A stretch of 14,866 nt of DNA from Paraglomus occultum. Its lineage: Eukaryota > Glomeromycota > Glomeromycetes > Paraglomerales > Paraglomeraceae. The stretch's first letter is position 1, and each line of letters starts with the position of its first letter. Made by a program: the position numbers and the translations under genes. The stretch covers positions 1-14,866 of the forward strand of contig CAJVPJ010000896.1 of assembly GCA_910592205.1 (NCBI GenBank), in the 5' to 3' direction. Below, piece by piece: positions 1 through 8,419 of this stretch. The notes below the pieces were generated by a model. The model saw only the letters and a program-made list of their open reading frames with translations, ran no database searches and had not been told where the DNA came from.

Positions 1-174
1 GATTTGGAAAACCCAAGGTATGAATATTTCTACGCTAAAAGTCTGTATGCGAATGATCGAGGACTAAACAAACGTGGCATATTTTAGGATATTGCTAGTG
101 CGGCTTTGTACCTTAGCTTAGCCGACTTTGTTACTTGTCAGACGCTCGTAATTGACGGCGGGTTACGAATGTGA
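1..174 (+). CDS. C-terminal end of a short-chain dehydrogenase/reductase (partial)
   Basis: Two exons are visible, 1-17 and 88-174, split by a 70-nt intron (18-87) with donor GTATGA, a CTAAAC branch-like site and acceptor TTTTAG. The first exon reads FGKPK and joins in frame to DIASAALYL. The protein ends in QTLVIDGGLRM. This matches the classical SDR C-terminus, where F/YGxPxDIAxAxLFL is followed by TGQxLxVDGG. These are NAD(P)-dependent oxidoreductases with a Rossmann fold; the nucleotide-binding and YxxxK catalytic parts lie to the left of the window, so the substrate cannot be told. The usual TGQ is TCQ here, and the loop before it is a few residues shorter than usual. The family call is firm and the exact function is unknown. 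The gene converges on the cysteine synthase to its right. Confidence 0.8.
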
Positions 175-213
175 TAAAATTGTTTATGGCGGGATTACTC
201 ACAAACGTTGATA

Positions 214-239
214 AAATGGGACTCTAAATTATCCCATTT
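214..239. repeat. Small perfect hairpin downstream of the dehydrogenase
   Basis: AAATGGGA (214-221) and TCCCATTT (232-239) form a perfect 8-bp stem with a 10-nt loop, about 40 bp past the dehydrogenase stop. It may lie in the 3' untranslated region. No function can be assigned. The rest of 175-634 holds 3' flanking sequence of the two convergent genes and no coding block that I recognise. Confidence 0.5.
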
Positions 240-488
240 CTTTTATTCGCTTAGCGCGAATATTGTCGGGTTTACATAAAATGCTGGGATCACTCACGAC
301 ATATACTTGATCTGTTTAGTTTCAATCGGAGAAAATTTCGATAGACATCTGCTGGAAAAAAAAAGCACCCGTAACCCAACTCATCTTATGCTCATTTCTG
401 AACTCACAAATTAATCACCAAACTGAGATTATAAAATGATGAACCCACAGTGCCGTACTTTCGGACGGACTATTGCCTTTTTAAATAA

Positions 489-494
489 TTTATT
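489..494 (-). promoter_or_regulatory. Candidate polyadenylation signal of the cysteine synthase
   Basis: The minus strand reads AATAAA here, about 140 nt past the cysteine synthase stop codon. Position and strand fit a 3' end signal, but fungal signals are loose and AATAAA is common in AT-rich DNA. Confidence 0.35.
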
Positions 495-634
495 CTAAAT
501 AGTGAAATTCTCAAAGTTATCAAAGCAATGATTATGTGCGAAATTTAAACAATTAAGGACAGTAAGAATAACACATCATGCTTTTTTTCATCACTTTGGC
601 TGGTCAAAGTCCCAACAAATGTCTGATGTACACG

Positions 635-2219
635 TCATGGTAATACTATATATTTCTGTAAATGGTCAGGAATAGCATTCAAAAGATTCTTGCTTTCTAG
701 CCACTGGCGACCTATTATTGATAATATGAAATATGAGTATCCATTAGATCGTCAGAGCACGTTCAATGAATAATATACTTACTGAATAATCTCGACTGAT
801 ATCTATAAGCTCCATCGCAAAGAATAGTTACAATTTTCTTCCCTACAAGCATCGAGACGTTAATTTATGATCCTGGCCTTTATAAACAAACAATCTAATT
901 TACCATGAAACAAAAGCTATCCTCCAAACTTACCCGGGCCAAGAATCTTAGCCATCTCCGCGGCAGCAACGACGTTCAATGCAGTAGACGCACCCACATA
1001 CAATCCTTCTTCATCTAACAAACGATATACCATTTCAATGCTTTTTTCATCCGGTATTTGCATGGCATCATCCATCGAACCGATATCTTCCTTCAAATTG
1101 TCCGTTACTCTTCCTTGCCCTATTCCCTCCGTAATACTGGTTCCGCTTCTCTCCAACAAGGCACCTCCACTTTTTACATAATGGTATAACACGCTTCCAG
1201 GCGGATCGGCCAGAAAACATTTAATATTGGGATTTTTCTCTTTCAAAAATTTAGTAACTCCGGCTAACGTTCCCGCAGTACCAGTAGCACACGTAAAACC
1301 GTCAACAGTGCCGTCTGTCTGATCCCATATCTCGGGTCCAGTCGTTTCATAATGCGCACGACGATTGCTTGTGTTATCAAACTGATTGGTCCATACAGCG
1401 TTCGACAGTTTTTCTGCATGTCGTTTGGCTTGGTGGTTATAATTTGCCGGATCTTCAAATGGGACTGCAGGAACCGGATAGACTTCAGCACCTTTAGGAA
1501 ATGAAGAATGACGTCATGAATGAAAATTGCCGAGCTTGGGACAAGTAGCAAAAGCAAAAGAGTTTTCCAATGAATCATTTCTACCTAACATTCGAAGCAA
1601 GTCGATTTTTTCTTGACTTTGCGTGTTCGGCATGTATATCACGCATTTATACCCTTTTGATCGACAGACGTGCGCGAGTCCGATTCCGGTATTACCTGTT
1701 ACAAGACGTTACAGACATAAGAACGTCGCGTAAATAACACCAATTTCACAGTCTTACGATTTACCAGCTGTGCCTTCGACGACTGTACCGCCCGGTTTGA
1801 GTAAACCACACTCTTCAGCGTCCTTCACTACATATAACGCAGCTCTGTCTTTTACGGAACCACCGGGGTTCATGAATTCGGCTTTTGCAAAGATATCACA
1901 GCCAGTCTGCTTGCTCAACGTAGGCAGGCGTATCTACGGATTGTGAAGAAATCGAGTCATTTGCATAAAGCTGGTTCTAAAATCAACAGATTGCAGAAAA
2001 AGCTGTTCAAATCGTCCATTTATCTTTGAAAATTACCAAAGGAGTGTTCCCTACGGCTTCCGTGAACCCGTTTACATACTAAAATTGAAAAACTGGCTTA
2101 GCTGCTTGCTGATTGAAACACGCAATTCGTGAAGAAAGATGAAATGTATGCAATTCCAATGCCTTTTTGTTTTTAATGGCCGTTGATAAAAGCCTCGAGT
2201 TCCGAATGAAAGTTGACAT
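635..2219 (-). CDS. Cysteine synthase (O-acetylserine sulfhydrylase), fungal mitochondrial type
   Basis: This PLP enzyme makes cysteine from O-acetylserine and sulfide. Core exons in gene order are 2078-2037, 1933-1765, 1695-1585, 1491-934, 842-783 and 711-635. All junctions are GT-AG and in phase, with introns of 103, 69, 93, 91 and 71 nt. The core has 338 residues. GNTPL spans the first junction and is followed by [26 protein letters not shown] carries the PLP lysine (codon 1852-1850). Further along come [47 protein letters not shown]-like [15 protein letters not shown], and a C-terminus ending [10 protein letters not shown]. These blocks match the fungal cysB-type enzyme rather than cystathionine beta-synthase. 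The start is uncertain. An ATG at 2219 gives a basic, serine-rich, presequence-like run ([19 protein letters not shown]) in the same frame as the core, but a TAG at 2081-2079 interrupts it and I found no in-phase intron to remove it. An alternative first exon, 2335-2291 (MESGIISDQRSNPNL), splices cleanly at GTATGT. Family call near certain. Confidence 0.93.
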
Positions 2220-2255
2220 GCTTAATAATTATGAAATTTGGCGTTCAAAAATTTT

Positions 2256-2263
2256 CTTTTATA
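2256..2263 (-). promoter_or_regulatory. TATA-like box upstream of the presequence ATG
   Basis: The minus strand reads TATAAAAG at 2263-2256, 37 nt before the ATG at 2219. This favours transcription starting close to the presequence-like exon. It lies inside the intron of the alternative MESGII first-exon model, so the two models imply different promoters. Confidence 0.4.
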
Positions 2264-2339
2264 TTACGGTTATAGGCCGGGGAAACATACCAAATTTGGG
2301 TTAGAACGTTGATCTGAGATTATTCCAGATTCCATTCAC

Positions 2340-4895
2340 AAGAAGGCAATCAAAATCTTAGTAAGCAATGCAATGCATGATTCCATGCTCTTTTTCTCTC
2401 TTTTCAACCCGTGTGTCGATTATTATTAATAATACATTTCTCAATTATTCACTCACGCCTCTCGCTAAATATTGAAACGATTTACCTTCTCACGGCTGAT
2501 TTATTATATTGTCTATTTGACAATACTGATAGAAATAGTAAATTAAATTCTTGCGCCTTATTTTGAGCGTTTGCAGAATATTAATCCTTTTGTGTAGTAA
2601 CATACGAGCTGCCAAGTTAACAGTTTGTTGGATTTAAGGTTATGTGCGAACCTAATATAATTGTTCAATTGACATATTAATATTTTTACTTATAACTTTA
2701 TTTTAAGACTTCGAGTATGACTGATTACAAAACAAATAAAGCGACTGTTAACGCTAAAATTCAATTCATGTAACTTAATTACGATAATTATTGGCAATTG
2801 CATTTATACTTTAGACGATCGTAGGTTTCAAACGCGTATGTGTTGTGCAATATAAATTAAACTGTTTTCCGGGAAATTTTAATGCAAACACTTAACAATC
2901 TGTCAAATATACAGCGCGAGACCATTCGTAATCTGCCAATAGTCCAGCCTTAAATTTTATGTGACATTTTCAAAGCAATGTCAAAAGTGTTGTGCCGTCA
3001 TCATATATCGACTTTTGTACTGACCGCATTACAACTTTAAAATTTTAAACACGGTTTGGGCCATGAAGGTTGTCTTACAGCTGTTGCGAGTAAAAGATTT
3101 ATTGAAAGAATATAATGGGGGAATGTTGTTAATGCAAAAATATCGTTATTTGGTAAATATAATCCAGAAAAAGTAATTAACTATTCAGTTTTTTATCTTT
3201 GTGTAAAGCTGCTTCGCTTACTTTATTCCGAAAGTTTTCCCTATTTTTATTTAGTTATTTGAGGATACGTTGAAGCATGATCTGTTCACAACTTTGAAGA
3301 TCCACATAATCTCTACTATTACGACTTGTTGGAGGCACATAGTAAATGCTGAGGAACGCAGTTGTCATAACATAAAGTCAATAGTGAAACTCAGTGAAAA
3401 AGCTTACTTAACTCGACCACTATTAGATTGCATTAGTAGTATGTAACACTACATCCAGAAGAGTTTTTGTATCAATGGCATGTTGTATCGTATGAGAGAA
3501 AGTTTTTTCAAAGTTGATCGATCAGTAAGACAATTCGCGATGCTATCTATGAATCGACAGCTATTACATAGCGCGAGTTTGCTGTAGCCGAACACAGAAA
3601 AATTGTGATGCATGATTGCTAATAGACCACATCTTACGCTACGAAAAATTCATCACTTGACGGCAATGTCCATAATTTCTATTTTGAGACAAATTATGCT
3701 AATGGAGTCCACTGAATGTGTTTCGTAGCGCTAGTTCCGGGAAACGTATTGACAGATGTTTTCAAATGAGAAAAGCTGCCATTTGGAAATAATTTATTGC
3801 AGAGCAAAGCAATGAAATTTTGTGCCCGAGACTTTTTGTTATCGTATATACAGCATTTTCTGTTATTGTGAATGCAATACCATTTCGGCTTCTTTCGATA
3901 AACCATTTGAGAAGTTAAAGATTATGTCAAATTTATTGTCAGGGCAATTTTTAAATTGTATATTGTAATTACAAACTCTCCGGCATTACGCGCTCCCTGG
4001 TACCAAAATTGTAATAAAAATTTGACACTGTTGTTCGTTCTCCGATATCAGATACAATTTACTTGTGATGCATAAGCAATATATAAAAACAGGTCAATTA
4101 CCGTACGAGCGTTTATGTTCATTATGGATTTTACGCGACGCTATTCGATCCAAATTAAAAATTTTTGTTATACTTTTTGACAAAAATTATTAGGTGGAAT
4201 ACGCATATTTTACAACAATTCTAGGTATTTTCTTTCTCTTTAAATGTAATTAATTATACTTTAATTTTACAAACTTATTAGCCAAATGCTTCCTTGTAGA
4301 GCGTGTGGATGGTCAATTACTATTAATAAATTTCGCAAACCTACTCAACAGTTACCTCAATTACGACTGCTTTGTGTCTGAGGATATTCTAGATAATATT
4401 ACCATGAATTTAGATGACACTGGTTCTTTAAAAGCCAAGTAATTAAATTGGATATTCAGGTGGTGTTATAAAACAGGGTTAACACTTGTTATATATGTGC
4501 TTATAAGCGTTATAAATCATTTACAAAAAACTTAACCGTTAAACCAATATTATTTTGTACAATAGATAAGACTGAGTGGCGTTTGTCCAGGTAGTGCACA
4601 ATGTGTACTCACCATCACGGCCAAACTCGATCTAATATTAAGTTATCCACTTAAATCAATTGCCTAATTGGTTCCACAGTAGAGGCGACTCGATATCCAT
4701 AATGATAATTTTGACAACTGTGCAATGCTAACAACTCTATGTTTGTAGCACAATGAAATCTGACTCGTTCTTGCTGATTATCCTTTAGAGTTAGTTGATT
4801 GATTTCCCCCGATCTACAATTCTGTACAACAGATGATCTATGATCTCGTCGTTATCCGAAGCTAATTCCCAACCAATGATGGACATTGTTGTCAT
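2340..4895. other. Long gene-poor stretch
   Basis: About 2.5 kb of AT-rich sequence between the cysteine synthase and the inverted-repeat element before VTC1. I read both strands and recognised no conserved protein, tRNA or rRNA. The open frames are short and of ordinary composition, apart from the weak candidate at 4194-4442. It probably contains the cysteine synthase promoter on its left; old transposon debris would be a plausible filler but cannot be shown. Confidence 0.6.
4194..4442 (+). CDS. Possible two-exon end of an unrecognised gene (weak)
   Basis: Exon 4194-4224 (VEYAYFTTIL) is preceded by ATTATTAG. It joins in frame, across a 57-nt intron (4225-4281, donor GTATTT, acceptor TTATTAG), to an open frame that ends at TAA 4440-4442. 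The second part begins AKCFLVERVDGQLLLINF and ends in DDTGSLKAK. The composition looks more like protein than neighbouring frames, and the spliced stretch is 63 residues. I do not recognise the family, could not find an upstream exon or start in phase, and the donor is weak. A chance open frame is quite possible. Confidence 0.18.
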
Positions 4896-5038
4896 TAATT
4901 CAGACACTTTTTTCCGAAACTTTTATGGCAGTTCTGCATGCAGAGCGGCCGCCATCAAATCATCACCAGTCGTAACCAACACAAATCCGGCATTTGGACT
5001 AGCGTGACAAAAGTGTCGGAAAAACGTGTCCTGAATTA
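4896..5038. mobile_element. 143-bp inverted-repeat element, MITE-like, upstream of VTC1
   Basis: The left arm 4896-4924 and the reverse complement of the right arm 5009-5038 align over 30 columns with one gap and two mismatches (27 matches). Both arms start TAATTCAG and share ACAC, TTTTTCCGA and ACTTTT blocks. The outermost TA on each side fits a TA target-site duplication but is part of the palindrome, so it proves nothing alone. The interior has a perfect palindrome, CTGCATGCAG (4934-4943), and an ATGGC/GCCAT pair (4925-4929, 4951-4955). No protein is encoded. It could be a miniature transposon of the Tc1/mariner kind or a structured regulatory region. The structure is certain and the interpretation is inferred. 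Confidence 0.6.
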
Positions 5039-5069
5039 TCGACTATGGGCTGAAATGCCCAGCCCTAAT

Positions 5070-5075
5070 CACGTG
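5070..5075. promoter_or_regulatory. CACGTG E-box upstream of VTC1
   Basis: A palindromic CACGTG followed by GA sits 80 bp before the VTC1 start codon. In yeast and Neurospora, phosphate-starvation regulators of the Pho4/NUC-1 type bind CACGTG, and yeast VTC1 belongs to the PHO regulon. Whether that circuit exists in this organism is inference. Confidence 0.4.
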
Positions 5076-5154
5076 GAAATGTTGCCACATATACAATCAT
5101 CGGGAATAAATGTAGAGTTTGCAAACTTGCGAAAATAAATTGTTTGACCTAACA

Positions 5155-5797
5155 ATGTCGACTCAACCGCTTCTTCAAAACTCGCATCCAAAGCGGATAG
5201 ATTTACCTGCCCGAGTAGAGCCCAAGGTATTATCTTTATATTGCAACACTAAGCACATCTTTGCGAGTCGCATACTGATTGAATATCGACATCATATCAT
5301 AGGTCTTTTTTGCAAATGAAAGGACCTTCCTTTCCTGGTTACAGTTTACAGTCGTTCTCGGTGGTCTTGCTATAGGGTTGCTCAACTTTGGCGACAGAAT
5401 AGGGAGAATATCGGCTGCTTTGTTCACTTTTGTCGGTACGTTCTATTTCCAAAACCCGTAAAGAAAAACAAATTCCTAGTTACTTGGTACTTATCTCATC
5501 ACGATATTATTATCTCCCAAAGCTATGTCTATCATGGTATACGCTTTATTCTTATTTCACTGGAGAGCAACGAAAATACGCACCAGGGAATCTGGTCCGT
5601 ACGATGATCGCATAGGACCAACTGTGTTATGTGGCTTTCTTCTGGGTTAGTATGATCGAATCATGAAGCTTTTAATGTCCATGATATAATTATATAATCC
5701 ATGTAACTAACGCATCGTATTTGTGCATTCCTACACTCGTGTACATGTAGCGGCCGTCATCGTAAACTTTGCTCTTCGTTTCAATAATGGAGACTGA
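5155..5797 (+). CDS. VTC1: Vacuolar transporter chaperone subunit 1 (polyphosphate synthesis)
   Basis: Four exons (5155-5226, 5303-5435, 5523-5645, 5751-5797) give 124 residues; yeast Vtc1 has about 129. Introns are 76, 87 and 105 nt, GT-AG, and all phases agree; the last has an ACTAAC branch site. The N-terminus MSTQPLLQ and the block [20 protein letters not shown] match yeast Vtc1 closely, which fixes the start. Three membrane segments follow: about 39-53 ([15 protein letters not shown]), 60-80, and 101-119. Between them lie FGDRIGR and [12 protein letters not shown], the hallmarks of this small membrane family. Vtc1 lacks the SPX and catalytic tunnel domains of Vtc4 and serves as the membrane channel part of the complex, which makes polyphosphate from ATP and passes it into the vacuole. 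The CACGTG box upstream suggests phosphate control. Confidence 0.95.
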
Positions 5798-6349
5798 GAA
5801 CAACGTAACCCGATATCAATATAATTACTACTATCCACCATCGTCTAATTAGTATCTATTCTTCACAGGGAAACTCTACGCAATTCTCAACATTCTCTCT
5901 ATCTAGTTTATCATTATAATTAGCAACAATCAAAATCCTAAACATGATCATATGTATGAGATGCGTCATCTCCAACGGACCTTGTAATATTCCTTTAGTA
6001 ATGAAAGACAGTATCAGCCATTACTGTACTATATCTTGTAAGCCAATGTTTATTGCTTCGAAAAAGAAAAAGACACGTTGCAAGGATCCCTCGTCATGCG
6101 TCCTCTGGTTTTTCATTATGGAAATTGATCTGACAAATCCGATTATCATATTGCAAATCATTCTAATACGAAAAGAGTTGTAAATACCTATCGTGACTAT
6201 AGGGATTGTAATTTGGGCTAGGCCGATCAAAGTTGTTTTGGATTATTATGAATTGGTGTAACCGAGTTTTCAAAAATATCCAGAGATTATTTTCTCTTCG
6301 ACCCTCTGTAACATTTTTTAACTTATTAGAATCACACGGCAAAAAAAAA
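5798..6349. other. Intergenic region between VTC1 and the acyl-CoA dehydrogenase
   Basis: About 550 bp holding the VTC1 3' end and the promoter of the next gene. An ATTGG (reverse CCAAT) lies near 6252. The open frames at 5944-6183 on plus and 6021-6230 on minus overlap each other and resemble no known protein. The ATG at 6233 is in frame with the dehydrogenase and would add 39 residues in front of its presequence. Confidence 0.5.
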
Positions 6350-8068
6350 ATGCTTCATTTAGCTAGATTGACGCACACATTCACCCGGTCATTATCATTC
6401 CCTCTGCGCACGTTCGCTAGTGCTACCCCATCCACTGTCGGTCCTAGCTTTGCGTTGACAGAAGAGCAATGTCAGATCCAGGAACTCGCACACAATTTTG
6501 CTCGGGAAGAGATAATTCCTAAAGCAGCTCATCACGATGTGACAGGCGAGTATCCAACTGAGATTATTAAGAAAGCTTGGGAACTTGGTTTAGTCAACAC
6601 CCACATTCCGCAACAATTTGGTGGCCTGGGACTGGGGGTATTCGACACGTCTCTTGTGAGTGAAGAATTAGCATGGGGATGCACTGGTATCCAGACTGCA
6701 ATCGAAGCTAATGGTCTTGCCGAAGCACCATTAATCGTTGCTGGAAATGAAGCGCAGCAAAAGAAATATCTCGGACGAATGACCGAAGAGCCGCTTATGG
6801 CCGCTTATTGCGTGACTGAACCTGGGGCAGGCAGTGATGTCTCGGGGGTCAAAACTAGAGCAGAGAAGAAGGGAGATCACTGGGTCATTAACGGTAGTAA
6901 GATGTGGATAACGAACGGGGGAAAGGCCAATTGGTATTTTGTACTCGCAAAAACCAATCCGACAGCCAAGACTGGAGCAGCCTTTACCGGGTTCATTGTT
7001 GACGCCGATACTCCCGGAATCACTCCCGGAAGAAAAGAGATTAACCTGGGACAGAGGGCGAGTGATACCAGAGGAATTACTTTTGAGGATGTCGTAGTGC
7101 CTGATGAGAACGTGTGAGTATTTGAGGAGAAATTATTGACGAAAGGAGAGGAAAGTGAGATTTGTAGTCAAGTTTGAAAAACCGTGTGCAGACTGAAAGG
7201 GACATGGAGATGGGAAAGAGGCGTTATCAGAGAGTTTATTTGTTGCCTTTACTAACTATAAATCAAGCCTTGGTGCTCCGGGTCTTGGTTTTAAAATCGC
7301 GATGAAAGCGTTCGACATCACTCGTCCTCTTGTTGCATCAGCAGCCGTTGGACTGGCTCGACGCGCATTGGAAGAGGCAACTAAGTATTCCTTGGAGAGG
7401 AAGACTTTTGGTAAACCAATGTGAGTTTTAAAATAGTAGAATATTCTTTACGTGGTGGGTTTTCCCTGTTTGATGAAGTTATTTAATTGCTTCGGTCAAG
7501 TTTCGAACATGGAGCTGTGGCGACCATGATAGCGGATATGGCAATAGGCGTTGAGGCTGCACGAGGCATGGTGTGGAAGGTAGGAACGATACTATGTCAC
7601 TGTTAGTTTTGATGAGAATGAATGTAAATATTGAATTTTTGATGAATCGCTATATTCTAGGCTGCTTGGGTGCGAGACCAGAATCAGCGAAATACGTATT
7701 ACGCATCTATTGCCAAGGCTGTAAGTCATTTTGTCACCAATATATTGATATGATACTTGTCGGACACTCGACTGAATATAATTATCGTTTATAGCTTGCA
7801 TCGGATGTTGCGGTCAATTCCGCTAATATGGCTGTCCAAATATTCGGTGGAAATGGCTTCAATACTGGTGAGAGCAGCACAATAATTTCGTTTACACCGA
7901 TGTGAGAGGGTTTGGTTCCAACATTAAACTTATTCAACCGTTATAATAGAGTACCCTGTGGAGAAGCTATACCGCGATTCGAAGATATTCCAGATATACG
8001 AAGGAACATCCCAGATTCAAAGAGTTATTATTTCAAAAGCCGTGGCGGACACTGTAGCAAGTAGTTAA
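6350..8068 (+). CDS. Medium-chain acyl-CoA dehydrogenase, mitochondrial
   Basis: Six exons: 6350-7113, 7268-7420, 7501-7579, 7661-7720, 7795-7867 and 7950-8068. The product has 415 residues (human ACADM precursor 421). This flavoenzyme performs the first step of mitochondrial fatty-acid beta-oxidation, oxidising acyl-CoA to trans-2-enoyl-CoA and passing electrons to ETF. I chose the ATG at 6350 because it opens an arginine-rich, acid-free presequence ([20 protein letters not shown]). Signature blocks are [45 protein letters not shown] and [27 protein letters not shown] carries the catalytic glutamate at residue 394. NWYF and the spacing favour the medium-chain class over short-chain or isovaleryl enzymes, though the substrate range is inferred. 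Introns are 154, 80, 81, 74 and 82 nt; the first has a TACTAAC branch site. Confidence 0.95.
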
Positions 8069-8087
8069 AAAAATGTAGACGTTTTAA

Positions 8088-8093
8088 AATAAA
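8088..8093 (+). promoter_or_regulatory. Polyadenylation signal of the acyl-CoA dehydrogenase
   Basis: AATAAA lies 20 nt past the TAA stop at 8066-8068 and is followed by T-rich sequence. Position and strand fit a 3' end signal. Confidence 0.55.
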
Positions 8094-8202
8094 GTCTTTA
8101 AACGACTTTGTCTTCAGTATTATATTCATGGCTTGGGTTCCTATGCCCGATTTTTACAATTGGGAACGCGTTAGTCATGAACGTTAAAAGCTGGTTGTCT
8201 TT

Positions 8203-8408
8203 TAATTGAGACGTGCTGCAACAAGTGATCGTATTCAATCACATCGGTGGTATTCGACTAGACTTTTTAATTGTCGCGTAGTCCAAAGTAAAAGGTTTAT
8301 TTTAAGCAATTTTCAAGTTAACGCCACACCAGCCTCAAAATAGCCACATCAGCCATCGTATGTAAAAATGCTCACTTCGTCTAGTTTTGCTGCAGCACGA
8401 CTCAATTA
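8203..8408. mobile_element. 206-bp inverted-repeat element, MITE-like, just before VPS34
   Basis: The left arm 8203-8224 matches the reverse complement of the right arm 8387-8408 at 20 of 22 positions. Both arms read TAATTGAG, one variable base, then CGTGCTGCA. The outer TA on each side fits a TA duplication. Inside the right arm the strand continues as GCAAAACTAGACGAAGTGAG, and the left arm has a partial match to it (AAGTGA). There is no coding frame inside. The right end is 11 bp from the VPS34 ATG, so the element probably provides part of its promoter or 5' untranslated region. A non-autonomous Tc1/mariner derivative is the likeliest reading; a regulatory hairpin is the alternative. Confidence 0.6.
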
Positions 8409-8419
8409 TTCGCGTAAAC

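Noticed and set aside
187-297. Similar short words GGGATTACTCAC and GGGATCACTCAC about 100 bp apart
   Set aside because: Only about 12 of 16 positions match and there is no third copy, so it is not a repeat array or CRISPR.
1264-1578. 104-residue minus-strand open frame with a hydrophobic start
   Set aside because: It runs from the 93-nt intron 1492-1584 of the cysteine synthase into the wrong frame of the following exon. The correct frame there gives clear cysteine synthase sequence.
3255-3368. Short minus-strand frame (MTTAFLSIYYVPPTS...) followed by an AATAAA
   Set aside because: 37 residues with no known relative and no upstream exon in phase. The AATAAA is expected by chance here.
3694-3906. 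70-residue minus-strand open frame
   Set aside because: No recognisable motif, and no supporting splice sites or neighbours. Frames of this length occur by chance in this AT-rich DNA.
4938-5138. 66-residue plus-strand open frame
   Set aside because: It lies mostly within the inverted-repeat element and ends before the VTC1 start. The composition is not protein-like.
5944-6230. Overlapping open frames on both strands between VTC1 and the dehydrogenase
   Set aside because: They cover the same bases on opposite strands, neither resembles a known protein, and the region is expected to be a promoter.
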